The notes under the pieces were generated by a model. That model saw nothing but the letters and a program-made list of their open reading frames with translations. It was not told the origin of the DNA and ran no database searches. Position numbers and translations under genes: made by a program. A DNA stretch of 10,644 nt from Candidatus Cloacimonadota bacterium (GTDB lineage: Bacteria > Cloacimonadota > Cloacimonadia > Cloacimonadales > Cloacimonadaceae), in contig JAQUJJ010000121.1 in NCBI GenBank assembly GCA_028681035.1, positions 1 through 10,644 of the forward strand, given 5' to 3'. Each line of letters begins with the position of its first letter. Position 1 is the stretch's first letter. Below, piece after piece: positions 1-7,289 of this stretch.

Positions 1-1151
1 GTGAATATGCGTATGATTATCAATCAAGGCGCATCTCCAAGACAACCCTAATCCCTAACCCCTATAGCTCCCTAACCACTAAATATATATGGGACGGTTG
101 GAATATCGCCGCCGAGATCATCATCGACCAAACCATCTTCACAACCAACATCAGCTACTACACTTGGGGTTTAGATTTGTCCGGCACACGCCAAGGAGCC
201 GGTGGTGTCGGCGGCTTATTATGTGAAACAAAAACAACCCCTTCAAGCACCAACACCTATTGCGCTGTTGGTGACGCAAATGGAAATGTAACGGAATATA
301 TCGATAACACAGGGACAGTTAAAGCGCATTATGAATATTCTGCATTTGGTGAGATAACTGCTGAAATTGGTTTTATGGCTGCTGATTTTACGCACCGTTT
401 TAGCACCAAGCCATTTGATAAAAAGACACGCTTGGTGCAGTATCAATACAGGCCTTATTATGCACCTAATGCGAAGTGGCTCACCAAAGACTCGATTGAA
501 GAAAGAGGCGGTGTTAATATATATGGACTCCTTGGAAATGATGCGATTAACAAGTGGGATTATCTGGGGCTGGCTTTGCTAGCTGATTATTACTATAAAG
601 TCTTTTATGGTGTGGGGCCTGCTAAGGATAACGGCACTATAGGTCAAGCTCCTTATTCTTTAACAACCACATTTAATAATTTCACTCCTCCTGATGACGC
701 AGTTGAAGGTCGGAAATGTGCAATATCAATAAAGAGTGATTTGTCATCGTCGTTATTGAGAGAGGCATCAAAATATTTTGATGAATTATATGTTAATGCA
801 CATGCTAATAAAGTTCCTTTGCCAAATCCAAACTTTGATAAAAATGATGTGTCGAGTCCTCGTACGGTATATAGAACCCAAATTGTCTTAAAAGATGGTA
901 ATTTTTATTTGAACGATATTTTAGATCTTGACAAAAGCAAGGTGAAGGCAAAAACTATCTACCCGTTTGTATGCTTTGATGCCTTTATTGATTCGGATAA
1001 TGTTGCAGGTATTGATGTGCAAAAATTGTATAATAATCCGAACCCGAATCCAAGCGCAGAAGGTTTTCTAGCAACATTGGATATGATTAAAAAAGCATTT
1101 ACGGAAAAAAAATGCGAGTGTGTTACTGTATTTGGGCCTCATTATAAGTAA
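1..1151 (+). CDS. RHS repeat protein, C-terminal part, with CHAT-like tail (unit A; 5' end outside window)
   Basis: The reading frame is open from base 3, so this is the 3' end of a longer gene and not an ORF starting at 177. 382 residues are visible. Residues 1-190 are the end of an RHS core: a YDYQSRRI repeat, KYIWDGWN, VGDANGNVTEY and FSTKPFD, closing at WDYLGL. The usual DPIG is changed to DSIE (residues 163-166), but the two aspartates (163 and 186) keep the 23-residue spacing of the RHS/TcC self-cleavage motif. Residues 191-382 form an AT-rich variable tail. It has YVNAHANK (His267), then LKDGNFYLNDI and PFVCFDAF (Cys324), an order resembling CHAT-type clan CD peptidases (H, a strand with DG, a 'DIL' helix, then Cys). 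RHS identity is certain. The peptidase call is inference from motif order; the Gly normally following His is Ala here. The likely role is a released effector tail, paired with the lipoprotein 16 nt downstream. Confidence 0.9.
   Translation, partial: EYAYDYQSRRISKTTLIPNPYSSLTTKYIWDGWNIAAEIIIDQTIFTTNISYYTWGLDLSGTRQGAGGVGGLLCETKTTPSSTNTYCAVGDANGNVTEYIDNTGTVKAHYEYSAFGEITAEIGFMAADFTHRFSTKPFDKKTRLVQYQYRPYYAPNAKWLTKDSIEERGGVNIYGLLGNDAINKWDYLGLALLADYYYKVFYGVGPAKDNGTIGQAPYSLTTTFNNFTPPDDAVEGRKCAISIKSDLSSSLLREASKYFDELYVNAHANKVPLPNPNFDKNDVSSPRTVYRTQIVLKDGNFYLNDILDLDKSKVKAKTIYPFVCFDAFIDSDNVAGIDVQKLYNNPNPNPSAEGFLATLDMIKKAFTEKKCECVTVFGPHYK
46..77 (+). repeat. CCCTAA-type micro-repeat inside the RHS frame
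   Basis: About four imperfect copies of CCCTAA/CCCTAT/CCCTAACC lie between the last YD repeat and KYIWDG of unit A, read in frame as TLIPNPYSSLTT. At this place units B and C instead have a longer stretch ending in PGTWNP-(V/I)-ET. The segment therefore looks like inserted or replaced simple-repeat DNA tolerated in the protein. Confidence 0.55.
403..438 (+). repeat. 9-bp inverted repeat in RHS core end, copy in unit A
   Basis: GCACCAAGC (403-411) and its exact reverse complement GCTTGGTGC (430-438) flank 18 bases. The same arms at the same spacing occur in unit B (4702-4737), but the second arm is absent from unit C. It lies in the codons for STKPFDKKTRLVQ. It could be a recombination or structural element, or simply shared ancestry of A and B. 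Confidence 0.5.
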
Positions 1152-1167
1152 GAAGTTAGGAAAACCT

Positions 1168-1728
1168 GTGAAAAAAACAATTCTCTTGGTGTTTATTATT
1201 GCTTTCGTGTCTGGATGCGTAAGTAGTGAACGCAGTTCTAAGCCGACTTTGATTTCAATTCCTTCTGATTGGTCTTTTTATTCGAAGGGATCTGCCTGTT
1301 TAATGAAACCGGATTTTTGGAAAAAATATGATAGTTTGTTTAAGGAAAGATCTGACATGCTAAAGTACTTTGTAGACAATTATAATGTCAGCGTTGAAGA
1401 AGTAGAACAAGCACTCAATGATCCATTTATAACAAGTAATATGAATTATATTTCATTTGAGACCTTGCTTTCTGCAAAAAATATCTCAAATGAAATTACT
1501 AATCTTTTGCTAAAACGTGGTTGGCATATAGGTCGTAATGGCCTTTTTCTTGAAGATACAAATGGCAATGGTGATTGGATTCGTGTTTTTAGCAAAAATA
1601 GTGCCAGACTGCATGTTCATGTTGTAGGCCCTTGGGATAGTACAGGTGGTGACTTGATTGTAAGGACGGTAATTTTTAAATTTCTTAATTGTACTCCAGA
1701 AAAAATTTTTAGATTCAAGGATGATTAG
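1168..1728 (+). CDS. Predicted lipoprotein, putative immunity protein or partner of the unit A tail
   Basis: 186 residues from a GTG start. I prefer this start to an in-frame ATG at 1120, which lies inside the RHS gene, because the GTG gives a compact lipoprotein signal: KK at residues 2-3, a hydrophobic stretch 5-14 and the lipobox VSGC with Cys17. A TTAGGA ribosome-binding site ends about 5 nt upstream. Residue +2 of the mature protein is Val, not Asp, which in Gram-negative bacteria favours outer-membrane sorting. The mature part is about 170 residues, with helical stretches (DSLFKERSDMLKYFVDNY and a segment with EEVEQAL) and a DTNGNGDW loop like a calcium-binding loop. I recognise no family. 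It starts 16 nt after the RHS gene and is probably co-transcribed with it. An immunity or docking role is inferred only from position and from the parallel units B and C. Confidence 0.75.
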   Translation: MKKTILLVFIIAFVSGCVSSERSSKPTLISIPSDWSFYSKGSACLMKPDFWKKYDSLFKERSDMLKYFVDNYNVSVEEVEQALNDPFITSNMNYISFETLLSAKNISNEITNLLLKRGWHIGRNGLFLEDTNGNGDWIRVFSKNSARLHVHVVGPWDSTGGDLIVRTVIFKFLNCTPEKIFRFKDD

Positions 1729-1739
1729 CTCTTAGGTTC

Positions 1740-1760
1740 AAAAAAGTCATCCGTGAATGA
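1740..1760 (+). pseudogene. Relic resembling the 3' end of the unit B partner gene
   Basis: Just after the lipoprotein stop, 21 bases match the last 21 bases of the small membrane-protein gene of unit B (5888-5908) at 18 positions, including the stop codon. Read in that frame they give KKVIRE-stop, against KKVVRK-stop in the intact gene, and two of the three differences are conservative at protein level. I read it as the leftover end of an earlier partner gene, replaced by the lipoprotein gene. It is short, so chance or a shared junction sequence is possible. Confidence 0.45.
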
Positions 1761-1772
1761 TTAAGGCGAAAT

Positions 1773-4700
1773 ATGGAATTTGTTAGAGATAATTGTTTTT
1801 ATGATTTTTTGTGGTTATCGCTAAATCGCCGCGGGTTTCTTAATGGAAACTTTCCCGCATATCATACCGTGACCGACCCCATCGGACGGGAGATATACAG
1901 CATTCATTATGTCGCCAGCGATGAAATCGGCAATGCAGCCAGCGGCTACCATGCGCAGACCAACGCAACCACCTATCCCAGCGGGACTGATAACTACCGC
2001 ATCGCCATTAACTCAACGGGTAACGCAGTAACCAACATAACCAACTGCAGCAGCAACTTCGACATCACATACAACCGCGGAATCAAAACCAATGTAACCG
2101 ATGTACCAGGCGGCGCGACAACAACCAGACAGGAGTGGGCAGATCCCGTCTCAGGCATAGACCATGTTAAGGAGACAATGACGGAGTCTGAGACACAGCC
2201 GGATGGCTGTGAGAGAAGAACTTCGTATGTGAAATATGATTATAAAGATTGGCTCACGCAATCCGTTACAACCAGTGATTTCCTTGGGCGGGTTGTGGCC
2301 AGTTCAAGAGTGGGAGTTGGCGGAGAAATGCTCACAACCTCCAATGTTTACAACAACGAAGGCCTTTTGGTGCAGACTGTGAATCATGACGGTTCTTCCG
2401 TTGTTTACGCATACAATGAGCTCAACGAGCGCACAGCAACAATTAGCATAGCTGCTGGACAGACGCTTGACTTTGATCCGCTGAGTTTTACGCTGGCGAA
2501 TGTTGTTCTATTGGATAAATATGTAATAAATTTAACCACAGAGAGCACAGAGAACACAGAGGGAGAGTGGTGGAGAAACAATGAAACGATTTTGTATAAA
2601 CCCGGTGAAAATGCGCTGACAACATCTGTTCAGATGGTGCAGCTTACGGGATTGTCGCAGGCATGTAACAGCAGAGTGGTTGCGGTTGATGCTGATGAAA
2701 ATACGACGGAGATAACTGAATCCATCAATTCCGCAAATGCTTCAAAGGTTGTGACTAGCGTTAATACCACGTTAGGGATAACAAACGTCTCGTGTTCAGT
2801 GGCGGGCTATGAAACATGTTCAAGTAACAGCCTCAGCGGTGTGACCGAACATCTTTACGATGGCTTCGCAAGAAGAGTGAGAACTGCGAATTACGCGAAT
2901 GGCCGCGAATTAAAGAGCGTTACAACCTACCACGATGATGGTTCACTAGCTACAGTTGGTGAAGTTACAATTAGCGGTACCAACACAACCAGCTACTCCA
3001 CACAGCAAGTAGTTGCCGATAAACTGGGAGCTTATAAGATCACAGTGACCGATGCCAAGGGCAATCAAACTGTGGACTATTATTCAGGCAACGGGCAGCG
3101 TTATCGCAGCGAAGGCGCGACCTATCCCACGGAGACTGCCAGGGATGCTTCTGGCCGTATGAGTCAACTTCACACCTGGAGGGATGAAACCGGTAATTCC
3201 GACATCACTCGCTGGTACTATGATCTTTTTACCGGAGCGGTGACAAACAAGTTTTACGCTGATGGAAAAGGCACGGCATACACCTATCGTGATGACGGAC
3301 GAATCTCTACCCGAAAATGGGCGCGCAACATCATCACGACCTACGGGTATGCCGATACAGACACAGGCAGCATTCGTACGACGGATTACAACGATGATAC
3401 TCCAAGTGCCACTAACTATTACAACCTCGCTGGGCAGCTTGTTAAAGTCGAGGACGGCACTGGCACAATAACCTTTGGCTATGATTCAAAAGGCAGACTA
3501 ATCGCTGAAACCAACGCCTTCGCAGTCATCACCCGAAGTTATGACACATTCGGCCGTTACATTCAGTTCATGTTACAACCTCTCAACCCCGCTTATCCAT
3601 GCCAGACAATTCGATATGGTTATGACGTATTCAACCGACTTAACATTCTAACCGCAATCATAGGCACCGAAACCAACGTATTCACATACAGCTATCTTTC
3701 AGGCACACAGCTTATCAGCGGCTATACAGCCACAACCCCGGCAACCGGCACGACAAATTTCATCGTTACACGTACATACGAACCCAACCGTAATCTCATT
3801 TCAGCCGTTACTAACTCCTTTTTGGGCCCTGTGCCCTCTGTGGTTTCGTCGTTCAACTATTCCAATGACAGCATCGGTCAACGAACCCGCCGCACCGATT
3901 ATTTTGACGGCTCGACTGTGTTCAACACCTTCGGCTATAATGAGCGCAGAGAGGTAACCAACGCCGTGATGAACTCAGATGAACAGAACATTGTCTATGA
4001 TGATATCGGGAACCGTGAACAGTCTACAGTTTACAGCAGACAGTCTACGGTTACCAACGTGTACACCGCCAACCAGCTCAATCAGTATTCCTCAATTTGC
4101 AATTCTCAATTCTCAATTCCCTATTCGCCCGCCCACGACCTTGACGGAAACTTAACATGGGACGGGCAAAAATGGCATCACTCATGGGACGGAGAAAACC
4201 GACTAATCTCCTCAAAACCTGACTACTGGGGCACCACCAACGGCGCATGTATGTTCAATTACCACTACAATCATAAAAGCCTGCGGGTTGAGAAGATCAA
4301 GAAACAACTTTCAGGACGTGAGGTTGGCTACCCCATGAATCCACAAGCCGATCCCGGGACTTGGAACCCCGTTGAAACTCGCAAATATATCTGGGATGGC
4401 TTTAATATCGCCGTCGAGATAATCATTGATCACGCTATATCTGCAACAAATATCAGCTACTACACTTGGGGACTTGACCTCAGCGGAACCCTCCAAAGTG
4501 CCGGAGGTGTCGGAGGTTTATTATGTGACACAAAAACTTCAAGCACTGAAACCAATACATATTTCGCTGTTGGAGACGCCAACGGCAACATCACCGAATA
4601 TGTGGATGTTTTAGGGATAACAGTTGCGCACGGAGAACATAACTCTTTCGGAGAAACAGAACTATCCGGCTCTATGAATGACGACTTTACGCATTGGTTT

Positions 4701-5561
4701 AGCACCAAGCCGTTCGATAAAAAAACCCGCTTGGTGCAGTATCAATACAGGCCTTATGATGCACCGAATGCGAAGTTTATTTCTAGTGATCCGATTGGGG
4801 AAGCAGGTGGGTATAATTTATATTTGCTTGGCAACAATGATGCGATAAGCAAGTGGGATAAGCTTGGGCTAAAGTGGAAAATAACTCGGGGAGAATACAA
4901 TTGGGCTGTAGCTCATCCCACATCCGATAGTGACACTTTTGAGCAGCTTGCAAGCCAGATCCGGCTTGAACATCATGAACGAACCAAATGGTTAAAAAAA
5001 CCAGGCGGGAAAGAATTTGTTATTGCTTCGGACAAAGCCAAAAAAGGTTGTCGTTACGGTATACCGAATGTAATGGCTGTATACACTTCTAAATCAGGAA
5101 TAGGCGACGGTGTTGCTATGACAGTAACTCAACTCAAGCGAATTTCAGAGAGTAATGGCGACAGGTATGCAGCCAAAGGTTATAAAGTTGTAAGAAAACT
5201 GTGGAACTCATCATCGGATGTATTCATAGATTTATGGCAGTTAGATGGGATCGTTGCAATTTCATTTGCAGGGCACGGAAATAAGTACGGGTTCAAAGTT
5301 GGAAGCTGGGGAAGTGACACTGTTAATCCTGGAGAAGTATTTCCTCCGTACAAACTTCAAGGTATTGGCGCATATTCATGTTTAAGCGATAGAGATATCA
5401 TTGGTAACTCTACTGATAAAAACGGGGTATGGGTTACGCATCGTTGGAAAGATAATTTGTCGAATAACGGCGGTACTTATGTTGGCTATAGTGGTTATGT
5501 TAATTGGATATCAGCATTGTGGAATGAAATTTCTATTAACGCAGGAGACATACCAGAATGA
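1773..5561 (+). CDS. RHS/YD-repeat protein with GHG...C peptidase-like tail (unit B)
   Basis: 1262 residues; ATG preceded by AAGGCG with about 5 nt spacing. There is no signal peptide, and the first ~35 codons are AT-rich and unlike an RHS N-terminus, so the gene looks 5'-truncated or re-started within an RHS gene. Residues ~40-1033 are Thr/Asn-rich RHS core with YD-type repeats (FGYDSKGRL, SYDTFGRY, YGYDVFNRL, VYDDIGNR, WDGENRL). It closes with DPIG (Asp1006) and WDKLGL (Asp1029), 23 residues apart as in the self-cleavage motif of RHS/TcC proteins. The 229-residue tail (1034-1262) has PTSDSDTFEQLASQIRL, weakly LysM-like, then SFAGHGNKYGF (His1168), PGEVFPPYK and GAYSCLSD (Cys1203). This pattern resembles clan CD (caspase/CHAT/gingipain-like) peptidases. 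The tail is homologous to that of unit C. The RHS core is certain; the peptidase activity is inference. Confidence 0.92.
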   Translation: MEFVRDNCFYDFLWLSLNRRGFLNGNFPAYHTVTDPIGREIYSIHYVASDEIGNAASGYHAQTNATTYPSGTDNYRIAINSTGNAVTNITNCSSNFDITYNRGIKTNVTDVPGGATTTRQEWADPVSGIDHVKETMTESETQPDGCERRTSYVKYDYKDWLTQSVTTSDFLGRVVASSRVGVGGEMLTTSNVYNNEGLLVQTVNHDGSSVVYAYNELNERTATISIAAGQTLDFDPLSFTLANVVLLDKYVINLTTESTENTEGEWWRNNETILYKPGENALTTSVQMVQLTGLSQACNSRVVAVDADENTTEITESINSANASKVVTSVNTTLGITNVSCSVAGYETCSSNSLSGVTEHLYDGFARRVRTANYANGRELKSVTTYHDDGSLATVGEVTISGTNTTSYSTQQVVADKLGAYKITVTDAKGNQTVDYYSGNGQRYRSEGATYPTETARDASGRMSQLHTWRDETGNSDITRWYYDLFTGAVTNKFYADGKGTAYTYRDDGRISTRKWARNIITTYGYADTDTGSIRTTDYNDDTPSATNYYNLAGQLVKVEDGTGTITFGYDSKGRLIAETNAFAVITRSYDTFGRYIQFMLQPLNPAYPCQTIRYGYDVFNRLNILTAIIGTETNVFTYSYLSGTQLISGYTATTPATGTTNFIVTRTYEPNRNLISAVTNSFLGPVPSVVSSFNYSNDSIGQRTRRTDYFDGSTVFNTFGYNERREVTNAVMNSDEQNIVYDDIGNREQSTVYSRQSTVTNVYTANQLNQYSSICNSQFSIPYSPAHDLDGNLTWDGQKWHHSWDGENRLISSKPDYWGTTNGACMFNYHYNHKSLRVEKIKKQLSGREVGYPMNPQADPGTWNPVETRKYIWDGFNIAVEIIIDHAISATNISYYTWGLDLSGTLQSAGGVGGLLCDTKTSSTETNTYFAVGDANGNITEYVDVLGITVAHGEHNSFGETELSGSMNDDFTHWFSTKPFDKKTRLVQYQYRPYDAPNAKFISSDPIGEAGGYNLYLLGNNDAISKWDKLGLKWKITRGEYNWAVAHPTSDSDTFEQLASQIRLEHHERTKWLKKPGGKEFVIASDKAKKGCRYGIPNVMAVYTSKSGIGDGVAMTVTQLKRISESNGDRYAAKGYKVVRKLWNSSSDVFIDLWQLDGIVAISFAGHGNKYGFKVGSWGSDTVNPGEVFPPYKLQGIGAYSCLSDRDIIGNSTDKNGVWVTHRWKDNLSNNGGTYVGYSGYVNWISALWNEISINAGDIPE
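2535..2567 (+). repeat. CACAGAGA-type dispersed micro-repeat in frame
   Basis: The stretch ACCACAGAGAGCACAGAG and its continuation is a run of ACAGAG units, translated TTESTENTEGE. Repeats of this ACCACAGAG..ACAGAG type are, from general knowledge, scattered through many environmental bacterial genomes, often in intergenic DNA. Here one sits inside an RHS frame without breaking it. Unit C starts downstream of this place, so no uninterrupted paralogue can be compared in this window. Confidence 0.6.
4020..4052 (+). repeat. CAGTCTAC(A/G)GTT micro-repeat in frame
   Basis: Two copies of CAGTCTAC(A/G)GTT lie 21 bases apart, giving QSTVYSRQSTV in unit B. Unit C has the first copy and a degraded second one (CACTTTACAGTT, 7308-7319). 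Unit D has the first copy at the window edge. The type resembles known dispersed AGTCTACAGTCTACGG repeats. Confidence 0.5.
4093..4120 (+). repeat. CAATTCT tandem micro-repeat in frame
   Basis: Four CAATT(T/C) units (CAATTTG, CAATTCT, CAATTCT, CAATTCC) are read as SICNSQFSIP in unit B. At the same place unit C has an unrelated stretch (TAITGGMSAAP) before the shared AHD.DGN motif. The repeat therefore lies in a protein segment free to change. Confidence 0.55.
4702..4737 (+). repeat. 9-bp inverted repeat in RHS core end, copy in unit B
   Basis: GCACCAAGC (4702-4710) and GCTTGGTGC (4729-4737) are exact reverse complements separated by 18 bases, the same arms and spacing as at 403-438 in unit A. 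Unit C keeps only the left arm (7949-7957) and encodes the more canonical FDSETG there. Confidence 0.5.
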
Positions 5562-5908
5562 AAAATAATTCATATTTTGCTATCATTTCGGTTCTACTGG
5601 GAATTGTAATTATAGTTTTTGGTTGTACGAGGTGGTATACAATCAAAAACATAATATCAGACCATGAAAGAATAATTAATACTGTGCATAAAGAATACGC
5701 AATTGATACGCAGAAATCGGTTTTTACTCTTGACGATATGTCTAAAATGGCAGCTGTAATACGGCTAAGGATATATGACAGCAAAGGTCCCTACCAGTGG
5801 ATTGAAGGGCTGATTGTTTCTGTGGCAACTGGATTGTCATTTATATTATTTGCTTTATTCATGATGTATCGGATACCATTTAGTGGTAAAAAAGTCGTCC
5901 GTAAGTGA
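5558..5908 (+). CDS. Small membrane protein with two membrane segments, putative immunity protein or partner of unit B tail
   Basis: 116 residues. The start ATG overlaps the RHS stop as ATGA, with GGAGA about 10 nt upstream inside the RHS gene, so the two are translationally coupled. Hydrophobic segments lie at about residues 7-23 and 83-105, joined by a charged ~55-residue stretch that would face one side of the membrane. A Cys follows the first segment (VFGC), but Phe at -2 makes a lipobox unlikely. The C-terminus is basic (SGKKVVRK). I recognise no family. The tight coupling to a variable toxin-like tail, and a membrane position parallel to the partners of units A and C, suggest immunity. 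A substrate or anchoring role is an alternative. Its last 21 bases recur as a relic at 1740-1760. Confidence 0.78.
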   Translation: MKNNSYFAIISVLLGIVIIVFGCTRWYTIKNIISDHERIINTVHKEYAIDTQKSVFTLDDMSKMAAVIRLRIYDSKGPYQWIEGLIVSVATGLSFILFALFMMYRIPFSGKKVVRK

Positions 5909-6067
5909 AAAATGCGAATGAGGTAATGGTTACAGGAACGAAAATAAGTGATTCAAGAGAGATAAATAAACGCTGAGATTTTATTCGTGATTGTTGGTGT
6001 TGAATAAAACATTATCAAACGTGATTGGAATTCGGCAAGTAACGTGCCCCATTAACTGAATAGAGAG

Positions 6068-6110
6068 GAAAGGAGGTTTGTTAATCCGTGCAGCGGATTT
6101 TCATAAAAAG
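6068..6110 (+). promoter_or_regulatory. Unit leader copy 1: strong Shine-Dalgarno plus hairpin
   Basis: GAAAGGAGG is followed by TTTGTT and an inverted repeat AATCCG-TGCAG-CGGATT (6083-6099), then TCATAAAAAG before the ATG at 6111. The same leader recurs at 9423-9465. The SD (6070-6076) has no ATG or GTG at normal spacing; the TTG at 6078 is only 1 nt away and the ATG is 34 nt away. Folding of the hairpin would bring SD and ATG closer. The preceding 159 bases (5909-6067) hold no gene and no clear promoter or terminator that I can support. Confidence 0.6.
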
Positions 6111-7289
6111 ATGAAGTCTTTTTATTACGACAGCTTTTCCAGAAGAACTAAAACTACGAATTACGCGAACGGCCGCGAATTGGAGAGTGTTACAACTTAT
6201 CACGATGATGGTTCGGTCGCTGCCGTTGGTGAAATCACAGCAGGCGGCACCAACACAACAAGTTACAGTGTACGACAGACCGTGGCGGAAAAACCTGGTG
6301 CTTACAGAATCACCGTTACTGATCCGCAGGGCAAGCAGATTGTGAACTATTATTTCGGTGATGGACAGCTGTATCGCAGTGAAGGAGCAACATATCCAAA
6401 TGCAACGGTTTTTGATTCGGCGGGACGCATGTCACAACTTCACACTTGGCGTGATGAAAGCGGTAATTCCGATATTACTCGCTGGCACTATGATCCATAT
6501 ACTGGCGCGGTCACCAGTAAAGTTTATGCCGACGGAAAAGGGACGGAATACACCTATCTCAATGACGGACGCATGGTCACCCGAGAGTGGGCGAGAGGCG
6601 TAATTACAACCTACGGTTACAGCGACACCGCCACCGGTTCAACCCGCATTACAGATTACAGCGATATCACACCAAGCATAACCAGCACCTACAACCTCGT
6701 AGGACAGCTTATGAAGGTCGAAGATGGCTCCGGCACAACCACTTTTGGTTACGATTCAAAAGGCCGCCAAGTCGCTGAAACCAACGCTCTCGCCGTCATC
6801 ACTCGCAGTTATGACACCTATGGACGCTATTCTCAATTCGTCCTCAATCCTGCATATCCTGGATATCCATGTTTAACAATTCAATACGGGTACGATGTCT
6901 TCAACCGCCTCAACACAATAAGCGCAATCGTCGGTTCTGAGACAAACACGTTCACCTACAGCTACCTGCCGGGGACACAGCTCGTTTCTGGCTACATCGT
7001 CTCTTCCTCGGGCACAACCAATCTATCCGTTTCCAGAAGTTATGAGCTATATCGTAACCTTATCTCTTCTATCACAAACGCATGGAACTTTTCAGTGGTT
7101 TCCTCTTTCAACTACTCCAATGACAGCACAGGCAAACGAACCAGCCGCATTGATTATTTTAACGGCTCGACCGTCACCAATACATTTGATTATAATATCC
7201 GCGATGAAGTAACCAACGCTGTGATGAACTCGGATGAACACAGCATTGTCTATGATGACATAGGAAACCGTGAACAGTCTACAGTTTAC
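6068..7289 (+). repeat. Long direct repeat, unit C copy (partner 9423-10644)
   Basis: This stretch aligns with 9423-10644 at a constant offset of 3355 bp, with no net insertion or deletion. Identity is patchy: 6618-6715 is an exact 98-base match to 9973-10070, while about 6728-6777 is clearly divergent from its counterpart, followed again by near-identity. The repeat continues beyond the window edge on the unit D side. Confidence 0.9.

Noticed and set aside
46..77. Telomere-like or CRISPR-like array
   Set aside because: The CCCTAA run is short, imperfect and lies inside a coding frame; no direct repeats with regular spacers occur anywhere in the window.
1120..1167. Longer lipoprotein start at ATG 1120
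   Set aside because: It would overlap the RHS gene by 32 nt and bury the signal peptide behind 16 extra residues; GTG 1168 has an SD and gives a standard lipoprotein signal.
5909..6067. Promoter for unit C in the 159-base gap
   Set aside because: TTG- and TATAAT-like words exist, but none form a convincing -35/-10 pair, and I see no terminator.
6105..6123. AAAAAGA...TCTTTTT stem covering ATG 6111
   Set aside because: A perfect but weak A/T-rich stem in unit C that is broken in unit D (TATATTT), so it is not a conserved control element.
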